From assembly GCA_910583785.1 (NCBI GenBank), contig CAJTZK010000004.1:62001-126000 (forward strand): DNA of 64,000 nucleotides, read 5' to 3'. This DNA comes from an uncultured Oscillibacter sp. GTDB lineage: Bacteria > Bacillota > Clostridia > Oscillospirales > Oscillospiraceae. Every line of letters starts with the position of its first letter. Position 1 is the first letter of the stretch. Position numbers and translations under genes: made by a program. The notes below the pieces were generated by a model. The model was not told the origin of the DNA and did not search any database. It saw only the letters and a list, made by a program, of their open reading frames with translations. Positions 42,618 to 50,086 of the stretch are shown here, in pieces.

Positions 42618-44705
42618 TCACACGGAGAACAGCAGCTCGGAATACACCGGGAAGGGCCAGGCCTTCCCATCGGTGAGGGTTTCCAGCTGGTCGGCGGTCT
42701 CCCGGGCGGCAGTCATGTCGGGGACCAGCACGTCGTGGCAGTAGCGCATGGCGGCCTCCGCCCCGGAGGGAATGGCGGCCAGGTCCGCCTCCAGCTTGGC
42801 GCAGCTGTCCATCAGCGTGTCCGTCAGGGCGGAGAGCTTCTGGGACGTGGAGGACTCATAGCGGCAGCTGGAGCCCATCTCCTTCTTCTTGAAGGCCCGC
42901 TCGCACAGCTCTGCGGCGCAGCCGGAGACCGCGGGGAGAATCTCGTGGCGGATCATGTCGATCATGGTGCTGGTTTCCATGGAGAGCACGGTCCGGTAGT
43001 TTTCCACGTGGATTTCATACCGGGCCCGGACCTCCTCCTCCGTGTAGATGCCGTGGCGGACAAAGAGGTCGATGTTCTTGGGCTGGATGTAGGCGGGCAG
43101 GGCGTCGGCGGTGGACTTGAGGTTGCACAGGCCCCGGCGTTCCGCCTCGGCGATCCAGTTGCCGTCATAGCCGTTCCCGTTGAAGATGATCCTCTGGTGC
43201 TCCGTAAAGACCCGGCGGATCAGCTTCTGGAGGTCCGCCTGGAAGTCGGCGGAGGGCTCCAGCTCGTCGGCGAACTGCTTGAGCTCCTCGGCCATGATGG
43301 TGTTCAGGGCGATGTTGGGCCCGGAGATGGACTGGGAGGAGCCCAGCATCCGGAATTCGAACTTGTTGCCCGTGAAAGCCATGGGGGAGGTGCGGTTCCG
43401 GTCCGTGGTATCCTGGCGGATGGCGGGGAGCACGTCCACGCCGATTTGCAGGGTCTTCTTGCTGGTGTCTGTGTACTCGGTGCCCCGGATGATGGAATCC
43501 ACCACGGCGTTCAGCTCGTCCCCCAGGAAGATGGAGATGACGGCGGGAGGGGCCTCCAGGGCTCCCAGGCGGTGGTCGTTCCCGGCGGTGGCCACAGTGG
43601 TGCGGAGGAAGTCCTGGTAGTCGTCCACGCCCTTGACGAAAGCCGCCAGGAAGAGGAGGAACCGGGCGTTCTGGCTGGGAGTGGAACCGGGGTGGAAGAG
43701 GTTCCGTCCAGTGTCGGTGGCGAGGGACCAGTTGTCGTGCTTGCCGGAACCGTTCACCCCGGCGAAGGGCTTCTCATGAAGGAGGCACACCAGGTTGTGG
43801 CGGTCCGCCACCTTTTTCATCACCTCCATCACCAGCTGGTTCTGGTCGCAGGCGGTGTTGGCGTCGGTGTAGACGGTGGCCATCTCGTGCTGGGAGGGGG
43901 CCACTTCGTTGTGCTTGGTCTTGGAGGGGACGCCCAGGGCCCAGAGGGTTTCGTCCAGGTCCTTCATGTAGGCCGCCACCCGGGGCTTGATGGCGCCGTA
44001 GTAGTGGTCGTCCAGCTCCTGGCCCCGGGGGGGCTTGGCGCCAAATAAGGTCCGGCCCGTCATGCGCAGGTCCTTCCGGCGGCTGTAGAGCTGCTTGTCA
44101 ATGAGGAAGTACTCCTGTTCCGGGCCCACCTGGGCGATGACCTTCCGGCTCTCCGTGTCCCCGAAGAGGCGGAGCAGGCGGATGGCCTGGCGGCTGACCT
44201 CCTCCATGGAGCGGAGGAGGGGGGTTTTCTTATCCAGGGAATGGCCGGAGTAGGAGCAGAAAATGGTGGGGATGCAGAGGGAGCCCTCTTTCAAAAAGGC
44301 GAAGGAGGTGGGGTCCCAGGCGGTGTAGCCCCGGGCCTCGAAGGTGGCCCGGAGGCCGCCGGAGGGGAAGGAGGAGGCGTCCGGCTCGCCCCGGACCAGC
44401 TCCTTGCCGGAGAATTCCATCATGACCCGGCCGCCGCCGATGGGGGTGAGGAAGCTGTCGTGCTTCTCGGCGGTGACGCCCGTCATGGGCTGGAACCAGT
44501 GGGTGAAGTGGGTGGCTCCCCGCTCCACGGCCCACTGTTTCATGGCTTCGGCGATTTCGTTGGCGGTGGAGATGTCCAGGGGCGTGCCCTGGGTGACGCA
44601 GGTTTTCCATGCGCCGTAGGAGGCGGGGGAGAGGCGGTCCTTCATGGTCTCCTCGCTGAAGACCCGGCTTCCGAAGAGTTCAGGGAGCGGTAAGCTGGTA
44701 CTCAT
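42618..44705 (-). CDS. glnN: Type III glutamine synthetase
   Basis: Makes glutamine from glutamate, ammonia and ATP. At 695 aa it has the length and motifs of GSIII rather than the ~450-aa GSI: ELFGSRVFSE near the N-terminus, EFSGKELVRGEPDASSFPSG, the metal/active-site region AQVGPEQEYFLID (about 195), KHNEVAPSQHEMATVYTDAN, HEKPFAGVNGSGKHDNWSL and the signature NRTSPMAFTGNKFEFR. GAGGAGG precedes the ATG. It follows asnB by 96 bp on the same strand, with only a weak hairpin between, so it may partly be read from the T-box-controlled asnB transcript; glutamine is the nitrogen donor for AsnB. Confidence 0.96.
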   Translation of the reverse strand: MSTSLPLPELFGSRVFSEETMKDRLSPASYGAWKTCVTQGTPLDISTANEIAEAMKQWAVERGATHFTHWFQPMTGVTAEKHDSFLTPIGGGRVMMEFSGKELVRGEPDASSFPSGGLRATFEARGYTAWDPTSFAFLKEGSLCIPTIFCSYSGHSLDKKTPLLRSMEEVSRQAIRLLRLFGDTESRKVIAQVGPEQEYFLIDKQLYSRRKDLRMTGRTLFGAKPPRGQELDDHYYGAIKPRVAAYMKDLDETLWALGVPSKTKHNEVAPSQHEMATVYTDANTACDQNQLVMEVMKKVADRHNLVCLLHEKPFAGVNGSGKHDNWSLATDTGRNLFHPGSTPSQNARFLLFLAAFVKGVDDYQDFLRTTVATAGNDHRLGALEAPPAVISIFLGDELNAVVDSIIRGTEYTDTSKKTLQIGVDVLPAIRQDTTDRNRTSPMAFTGNKFEFRMLGSSQSISGPNIALNTIMAEELKQFADELEPSADFQADLQKLIRRVFTEHQRIIFNGNGYDGNWIAEAERRGLCNLKSTADALPAYIQPKNIDLFVRHGIYTEEEVRARYEIHVENYRTVLSMETSTMIDMIRHEILPAVSGCAAELCERAFKKKEMGSSCRYESSTSQKLSALTDTLMDSCAKLEADLAAIPSGAEAAMRYCHDVLVPDMTAARETADQLETLTDGKAWPFPVYSELLFSV

Positions 44706-44782
44706 ATCGTATTCCTCCTCAATTTCTGACTATATGGTAACATAAAACGGGGCAAACACAATTGGTAATACTTCTAAACTTC

Positions 44783-44800
44783 CGGCCCGGAAGAGGGCCG
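44783..44800 (-). terminator. Weak hairpin between asnB and glnN
   Basis: A 6-bp GC stem (44795-44800 / 44783-44788) directly after the asnB stop, followed on the minus strand by GAAGTTTAG. Too weak to be a confident terminator; read-through into glnN is likely. Confidence 0.4.
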
Positions 44801-44801
44801 T

Positions 44802-46388
44802 TCATTGTCCGCTGGCGCCGTAGTTGCTCAGGGCCCGGGCGGAAGGGTCGTCCACGTCGCATCCCTCCCAGGACTTGTTGGGCATCCAGAAATCCCGGAT
44901 CATTGCCGCCTGTCCCGGGTAGTGCTTCTCGAAGATCTCCCGGTACAGCAGGCTCTCCTTGGTGAAGGGCGGGCAGTGGTAATCGTACTTGTGCCGCAGG
45001 GCCTCGAATGCCCCGTCCGTGTATTTGTCCTGGGCGTAGGCTTTCAGGTCGTCCACCATGGAGTGGCCCACGGCGTCGGAGAAGGCGGCTTTCTGCCGCC
45101 AGAGGATGCCCTCGGGCAGGAGGCGGTCCTTCTCAAAGGCGTGGCGGAGCAGGTATTTCCCCATGCCGTAGGTGTTCCGCTTCATCTCAGGGTCCAGGGA
45201 CATGACGTATTTCACGAAATCCAGGTCGCCGAAGGGCACCCGGGCCTCCAGGGAGTTGACGGAGATGCAGCGGTCCGCCCGGAGCACGTCGTACATGTAA
45301 AGCTCATCCACCCGCTTCTTTGCCTCCTTCTGGAACTCCTCGCCGCTGGGGGCGAAGTCCGTGTACTTGTAGCCGAAGAGCTCGTCGGAAATCTCCCCGG
45401 TCAGTAGCACCCGGATGTCCGTTTTCTCGTGGATGGCCTTGCAGCAAAGGTACATCCCCATGCTGGCCCGGATGGTGGTGATGTCCCAGGTGCCCAGCAG
45501 GGCAATCAGCTCATCCAGGGTCGCCAGGACCTCCTCCCGGGTCATATAGACCTCGGTGTGGTCGGCCCCGATGTAATCCGCCGCCTCCCGGGCGTATTTG
45601 AGGTCGATGGCGTCCTTGTCCATGCCTATGGCGAAGGTTCGGATCTTCTTCCCCAGCACGACGGAGGAAATGGCGCAGACCAGGCTGGAGTCCAGCCCGC
45701 CGGAGAGGAGGAAGCCCAAAGGCGCGTCGGCGTCCAGCCGCTTGTCGACCCCGGCGATGAGCTTATCGCGAATATGCTTGCAGGCGGTCTCCCGGTCGTC
45801 CCGGCAGTATTCGCTTACCGTGGTAAAATCGGCGTAGCGGACGAAGGTTCCCCCGGCGTAGTAGTGCCCCGGCGGGAAGGGGCGGATTTCCCGGCACAGC
45901 CCAACCAGGTTCTTGGCCTCGCTGGCGAAGACGATTCCTCCCGCCCGGTCATACCCGTAAAACAGGGGACGGATGCCGATGGGGTCCCGGGCGGCGATGA
46001 GGGAATCCGTCCTCCCGTCGTAGAGGACCAGGGCGAATTCCGCGTCCAGCCGGGCGAACATCTCCAGGCCGTACTCCCGGTAGAGGGGCAGCAGAATCTC
46101 GCAGTCGCTGCCGCTTTGAAACGAGTAGCCCCGCTCTTGAAGCTGCCGCTTCAAAGGCCGGAAGCCGTAGATTTCCCCGTTGCACACCAGATAGTCCCCG
46201 CCCAGCCGGAAGGGCTGCATCCCCTCCGGGGTCAGGCCCATGATGGCCAGCCGGTGGAAGCAGAGCCACCCTGTTGGGGTTTCCACAACGCGGGACATAT
46301 CCGGCCCCCGGGATTTCGTGCGCGCAAAGAAGGGCTGAAGCTCCTCCCGCGTGACGTCCTTTTTCTCAAAACCCATAATCGAACACAT
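44802..46388 (-). CDS. asnB: Asparagine synthase (glutamine-hydrolysing)
   Basis: Transfers glutamine amide nitrogen to aspartate with ATP. The start is ATG 46388 because the glutaminase nucleophile must be Cys2 (MCSIMGF) and GGAGGTG lies 6 nt upstream; the frame opens 3 codons earlier. The 528-aa protein has the Ntn-type glutaminase (RGPDMSR, CNGEIYGFRPLK) and the synthetase domain with PP-loop LSGGLDSSLV (about 235) and TGEISDELFGY. The upstream T-box with an AAC (Asn) specifier shows it is induced when tRNA-Asn is uncharged. Confidence 0.96.
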   Translation of the reverse strand: MCSIMGFEKKDVTREELQPFFARTKSRGPDMSRVVETPTGWLCFHRLAIMGLTPEGMQPFRLGGDYLVCNGEIYGFRPLKRQLQERGYSFQSGSDCEILLPLYREYGLEMFARLDAEFALVLYDGRTDSLIAARDPIGIRPLFYGYDRAGGIVFASEAKNLVGLCREIRPFPPGHYYAGGTFVRYADFTTVSEYCRDDRETACKHIRDKLIAGVDKRLDADAPLGFLLSGGLDSSLVCAISSVVLGKKIRTFAIGMDKDAIDLKYAREAADYIGADHTEVYMTREEVLATLDELIALLGTWDITTIRASMGMYLCCKAIHEKTDIRVLLTGEISDELFGYKYTDFAPSGEEFQKEAKKRVDELYMYDVLRADRCISVNSLEARVPFGDLDFVKYVMSLDPEMKRNTYGMGKYLLRHAFEKDRLLPEGILWRQKAAFSDAVGHSMVDDLKAYAQDKYTDGAFEALRHKYDYHCPPFTKESLLYREIFEKHYPGQAAMIRDFWMPNKSWEGCDVDDPSARALSNYGASGQ

Positions 46389-46433
46389 AACAAGCACCTC
46401 CGAATTGATATGGCTTTCCCGTCTGGGAAAATA

Positions 46434-46708
46434 AAAACGCAGCTATCTCCTGAACATTCAGGACGAATAGCTGCTATCCGCGGTGCCACCTGATTTACCT
46501 CCCCGTCTGACCGGGGGCGGTCACCTTCAAGGCTCCAACAAGCCCGTGTGAGGTAACGATCACAACTCGCCGCCCTTACTGCCGGGGGAGGTTCTCCCCG
46601 GGTTCGGTTTGGGGCTCCGGAGTGTTCTTCCCGGGGGTTCTTTGCGCGGGGTTTCCACTGTCCCCCGCTCACTGGGGCGGAACGCCCTCCGGTACTTTTC
46701 TCCATTAA
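46434..46708 (-). promoter_or_regulatory. T-box riboswitch, asparagine-responsive
   Basis: The minus-strand leader of asnB carries the T-box core AGGTGGCACCGCGG (46478-46491), the site that pairs with uncharged tRNA acceptor ends. It is followed by a terminator hairpin with arms GCAGCTAT / ATAGCTGC (about 46441-46475) and T5ATTTT tail. The stem I region at the 5' end has GAACAC in the specifier loop, with codon AAC (Asn) at 46624-46626. Uncharged tRNA-Asn should stabilise the antiterminator and let asnB be transcribed. Confidence 0.93.
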
Positions 46709-46739
46709 CGCCGTTTACCGTATTTCGTTGTTGTATGGA

Positions 46740-46768
46740 AGTCTACACGCTGGGCCGGGAAAAGTCAA
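46740..46768 (-). promoter_or_regulatory. Promoter of the asnB T-box leader
   Basis: Minus-strand TTGACT (46763-46768), 17-nt spacer, TAGACT (46740-46745), about 30 bp upstream of the first T-box helix. Confidence 0.75.
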
Positions 46769-46881
46769 TGACAAAACCCACAAGATTTCCTGCTCCGAGA
46801 GATCATATTTCCGTGATGTTGTAGGATGTCTTTCTTTTACAAATAAATATTAGGTTGTCTGACTGCGCGTTTTGCAGAAAA

Positions 46882-46913
46882 GATCAAAACCCCTGGCCAC
46901 GGCCAGGGGTTTT
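46882..46913 (-). terminator. spoVT terminator
   Basis: A 13-bp perfect stem (46901-46913 / 46886-46898) with 2-nt loop; on the minus strand followed by GATCTTTTC. It lies 9 bp after the spoVT stop. Confidence 0.85.
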
Positions 46914-46922
46914 GCCTCGGTT

Positions 46923-47465
46923 TCAGCTCTCCATATGCCGCCCCAAAAAGGCGGCGATGGTCTGGGCCAGCTTGTATTCCGCGTCTCCGGTGGCCACACC
47001 GGGGGTGGACCCCACAAAGAGGACCATGCCCAGCAGGTCCCCCTCGGAGAGGATAGGGGCGGCCACATTGGTCACCAGCTTGTCCGAGCCGTCGCAGACG
47101 GGAATGGGGCTCCCGTCGCCGCTGTACTGGTAGATGCGGCGGCTCTCCATGACCTGTTCCAGTTCGGAGGTGATGCGCTTGCCCAGCAGCTCCCGCTTGC
47201 CGCCCCCGGCCACGGAGATCACCGTGTCCCGGTCCGTTACGGCGCAGATGCAGCCAGTGGAGCGGCTCATGGTCTCGCAGAGCTGCCCGGCGAAGTCCTC
47301 CACGCCGCCCAGCAGGGAGTATTTTTTGAAGATCACCTCGCCGTCCCGGCTGGTGTAAATCTCCAGGGGGTCGCCCTCCCGGATGCGCATGGTGCGGCGG
47401 ATTTCCTTGGGGATAACCACCCGGCCAAGGTCGTCGATCCGCCGCACGATTCCAGTTGCCTTCAT
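46923..47465 (-). CDS. spoVT: Stage V sporulation protein T
   Basis: A forespore-specific AbrB-type transcription regulator that tunes sigma-G genes. The 180-aa protein has the swapped-hairpin AbrB DNA-binding domain (MKATGIVRRIDDLGRVVIPKEI, RIREGDPLEIYT) and a C-terminal GAF-like domain (about 55-180). The closely conserved N-terminus and full length separate SpoVT from shorter AbrB paralogues. AAAGGAG precedes ATG 47465. Its presence supports an endospore-forming host. I could not fix its promoter with confidence; a sigma-G type is expected. Confidence 0.95.
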   Translation of the reverse strand: MKATGIVRRIDDLGRVVIPKEIRRTMRIREGDPLEIYTSRDGEVIFKKYSLLGGVEDFAGQLCETMSRSTGCICAVTDRDTVISVAGGGKRELLGKRITSELEQVMESRRIYQYSGDGSPIPVCDGSDKLVTNVAAPILSEGDLLGMVLFVGSTPGVATGDAEYKLAQTIAAFLGRHMES

Positions 47466-47682
47466 ATCGAAAACTCCTTTGAAAAGTGATGGTTGGTATG
47501 TCACTCTGGCAAAAGCTAGTATCCGCTGTTTTTTCCGGCTTATGCCGCCTTGCCCATGGGGATGTTTGGAAATTGCCGGACTGGGGCCAGCCCGGCGGGG
47601 ACGGATGGAGCAGCCGGAGGAGGCACTGGCAATTCGCTGGAATTCCCGCGCCTCATGGCGCTTGAAACCGTTGTTTTTGAAA

Positions 47683-47711
47683 TTGACAGCCCCGCCGCCC
47701 CGTCGTATAAT
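47683..47711 (+). promoter_or_regulatory. Promoter of the YczE-like gene
   Basis: Consensus TTGACA (47683-47688), 17-nt spacer, TATAAT (47706-47711), 52 bp upstream of the ATG. Confidence 0.9.
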
Positions 47712-47762
47712 GCTGCCGTCATTCCAGGATATCTTGTTCAAAAACCGAAAAGAGGCATCGAG

Positions 47763-48404
47763 ATGAACCTTACAATCTTTGCCGCCAGCTGTGCGCGGCC
47801 CCGGGCGGGACGCAGGCTGACGGTTCTGGCGGCCAGTTTAATCGTGATTGGATTCTGCGTTGCGGTATTTAAAACCGTAGGCTTCGGGACAGACCCCGGT
47901 TCCACCTTCTCCCTGGGTATTTCCGCCTGGACGGGCATGTCCTTTGGAACCTGCCAGCTGGCGTTCAACCTGCTGCTCTTCCTCCCCGTCATCCGGCTGG
48001 ACCTTTCCCGCATCGGCATTGGGACCGTTGGCAACATGGTGGGCATTGGTTACGTGGCGGAGTACTTCATGGGACAGTTCGCCCAGTGGACGCCGCCGGG
48101 AGGTTTCTCCCTGACGGAGAGGGTGCTCCTGTTCGCGGTGAGCGTGGTGTGCTTTCTGCTGGCCGCGTCTTTTTACATGGTGGTGGATATGGGCGTCGCG
48201 CCTTATGACGCGGTTCCGCAGCTCATCGCGGCGCGCACTGGGAAGCTGAGTCCCCGGGCGGTCCGGATGCTGTGGGATGTTTCCCTGTTGTCCGCCGGGT
48301 TCCTGATGGGGTCCGCCGTGGGGCTGACGACGCTGATTACCGGGTTTTGCCTGGGCCCCGCCATCGCGTTTGTGTCCGGTCATGTGAAGAGCTGGTTTGA
48401 ATAG
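47763..48404 (+). CDS. YczE/YitT-like multi-pass membrane protein
   Basis: A 213-aa membrane protein with about five helices. The pattern LIVIGFCVAVFKTVGFGTDPGSTFSLGIS, followed later by FYMVVDMGVAPYDAVPQLIA, is the internal repeat typical of the YczE/YyaS group; its function is unknown although B. subtilis YczE influences surfactin production. The start is ATG 47763 behind AGAGG; the longer upstream frame crosses the promoter. Single gene with a strong promoter; an inverted repeat (48417-48458) with long loop lies downstream, before dndA from the other strand. Confidence 0.82.
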   Translation: MNLTIFAASCARPRAGRRLTVLAASLIVIGFCVAVFKTVGFGTDPGSTFSLGISAWTGMSFGTCQLAFNLLLFLPVIRLDLSRIGIGTVGNMVGIGYVAEYFMGQFAQWTPPGGFSLTERVLLFAVSVVCFLLAASFYMVVDMGVAPYDAVPQLIAARTGKLSPRAVRMLWDVSLLSAGFLMGSAVGLTTLITGFCLGPAIAFVSGHVKSWFE

Positions 48405-48507
48405 GTGCGCGGAAAGGCCGCGGCTCTTTGCCCATGGAGGGACAAGAAGCCGCGGCCTGATGCGTCAGGGGAGGAAAGCGCGGAGCGTCCTTGCCGGGAG
48501 CCCGCGT

Positions 48508-49698
48508 TTAAGCGTGCTTTAGAAGCTCGACGAGCCCTTTAAGGTCGTCAATGGAGGATGTCTCAGACAGGGATATCCGGAGTACGCGGGAGGTTTCACC
48601 GGAGCGGCCAATGGCCTGGAGCACGTGGGATGGCTCTCCAGCGGTACAGGCGGACCCGGAAGAAAAGGCGTATTGACCGCTGGTTTTTTGGATGAAGCGT
48701 TCATTGTCGAAGATGCTGCTGTGGACGATCACGCTGAGCAGGCCGGGGATATGGGCGCTCCCATCCCCTAGCAGCTCCAACCGAGGGTCCCCGGCAAATA
48801 GGGCCCGGGCAGCGGCGTCCAGCTGCGAGAGGCGTTCCAACCGGGTATCCTGCCGGGCCAGGGCCAGTTCCGCCGCTTTTCCAAAGCCCACGATGTTGTG
48901 TACTGCCAAGGTACCGGCACGGATTCCGGATTCCTGCTCCCCGCCGTGCAGAAGGGCGGTGATGGGCGGCAGGCCGTACTCGTCACTACGGAGATAGGCA
49001 GCTCCTACCCCTTTGGGGCCGTGAAATTTGTGGGCCGACAGGGACATGAAGTCCACCGGCGTGTCCTTTACGCTGATGGGCAGTTTCCCGGAGACCTGGG
49101 TAGCGTCCGTGTGGAAGGGCACGCCGTGCCGATGGGCGGCGGCGCAGAGAGCGGGGATGTCATTGATGGTTCCGATTTCATTGTTTGCCCACATCAGGGT
49201 GACTAGGGTCGTCTCCGGCCGGATTGCCTGTTCCAATACCTCAGGCAGAACCCTGCCCAGGGGATCCACGTCCAGAAACGTCACCTGGAAGCCGCGGTCC
49301 ACTACGGGGCTGTGGCCGCTCAAAGAAAAGGTGGCGTCGTGATTGGAGTAAATCTCACCGTTCAAATAGCGGCAGGTGTTCAGCGTTGCGTGATGCTCCA
49401 CCTTTGAGGTGATGAGGTGATTGCCCCGCTTTTCGTAGTATTTCCGGTAATCGGCGATCCCCTTGATGATTAAATTGCTGCTTTCTGTAGAGCCGCAGGT
49501 AAAGATGATCTCCTCAGGCTTGGCCTGTATCAGCGCGGCCACTTTTTCCCTGCTCTCCTCAATGGCGCGCTGCGCCCCAGTGGCCAAGGGGTAATACTTG
49601 CTGGAGGGGTTCCCATACTCAGCGGTTAAATAGGGCAGCATGGCCTCCATGACCTCCGGGTTGATGGCGGTGGTGGCGCTGTTATCCAGGTAAATCAT
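48508..49698 (-). CDS. dndA: Cysteine desulfurase of a dnd (DNA phosphorothioation) cassette
   Basis: A PLP enzyme that takes sulfur from cysteine; in Dnd systems DndA feeds DndC for replacement of a DNA phosphate oxygen by sulfur. The 396-aa protein is complete: MIYLDNSATTAINPEV, HHATLNT, the PLP lysine in LSAHKFHGPKG (about 205) and the catalytic Cys in SSGSACTAGEPSHVL (about 328-340). Its ATG overlaps the original dndE stop (ATGA), so it was the last gene of a dndC-D-E-A operon. All three upstream partners are damaged. A housekeeping IscS-like role remains possible if the cell lacks another desulfurase. Base use is visibly less GC-rich than in the flanks. Confidence 0.85.
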   Translation of the reverse strand: MIYLDNSATTAINPEVMEAMLPYLTAEYGNPSSKYYPLATGAQRAIEESREKVAALIQAKPEEIIFTCGSTESSNLIIKGIADYRKYYEKRGNHLITSKVEHHATLNTCRYLNGEIYSNHDATFSLSGHSPVVDRGFQVTFLDVDPLGRVLPEVLEQAIRPETTLVTLMWANNEIGTINDIPALCAAAHRHGVPFHTDATQVSGKLPISVKDTPVDFMSLSAHKFHGPKGVGAAYLRSDEYGLPPITALLHGGEQESGIRAGTLAVHNIVGFGKAAELALARQDTRLERLSQLDAAARALFAGDPRLELLGDGSAHIPGLLSVIVHSSIFDNERFIQKTSGQYAFSSGSACTAGEPSHVLQAIGRSGETSRVLRISLSETSSIDDLKGLVELLKHA

Positions 49699-50074
49699 AC
49701 GGTATCTCCTACGCCTAAAGACTCCAGAATGTAGCGGTCCAGATTTCCGGCGTGCTTAAACTTGGACTCTAGAATCAGTGCGCCCTGGTCAATGTGGGTT
49801 TTAAGTACTTGGGAAAATATTCGGGCTCCGAGAGCCGCCGTCCCGCGGCCTGCTCTACAAGCGCCTTAAAATAGGCGTCGTGCTCACCGGTGATGGTCTG
49901 GCGGTTCAATTCGAGCCCGTTAGCGTCGGAGCGGTAATCATCAACGGGAGCGCCATCCCTTAGGGACCAGGCGATGGCGTGCTTGACCAGCGTGTAGGGT
50001 TTTAGGTATGTGCGGCGTCCAATCTCTTCAAAAATCTCCGCCGTTTTTGCGGAAGTTTTCAGCTTAAATATCAC
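49695..50074 (-). pseudogene. dndE: DndE, frameshifted near its C-terminus
   Basis: DndE is a small tetrameric DNA-binding protein of the phosphorothioation complex. ATG 50074 opens MIFKLKTSAKTAEIFEEIGR and the frame stays DndE-like to EPEYFPKYL, then ends early at 49775. In another frame the expected tail continues (LKTHIDQGALILESKF...) to TGA 49695, inside the dndA start. Adding one T to the TTTT run in GAATATTTTCCC restores a 126-aa protein (EYFSQVLKTHIDQG). The gene is therefore one base short. It lies 12 bp after dndD. Confidence 0.75.
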
Positions 50075-50086
50075 GCTTGTCCCTCC

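Noticed and set aside
42446..42676. Plus-strand 76-codon frame between ricT and glnN
   Set aside because: Arg/Gly-rich text, runs through the glnN terminator and its 3' end, no ribosome binding site.
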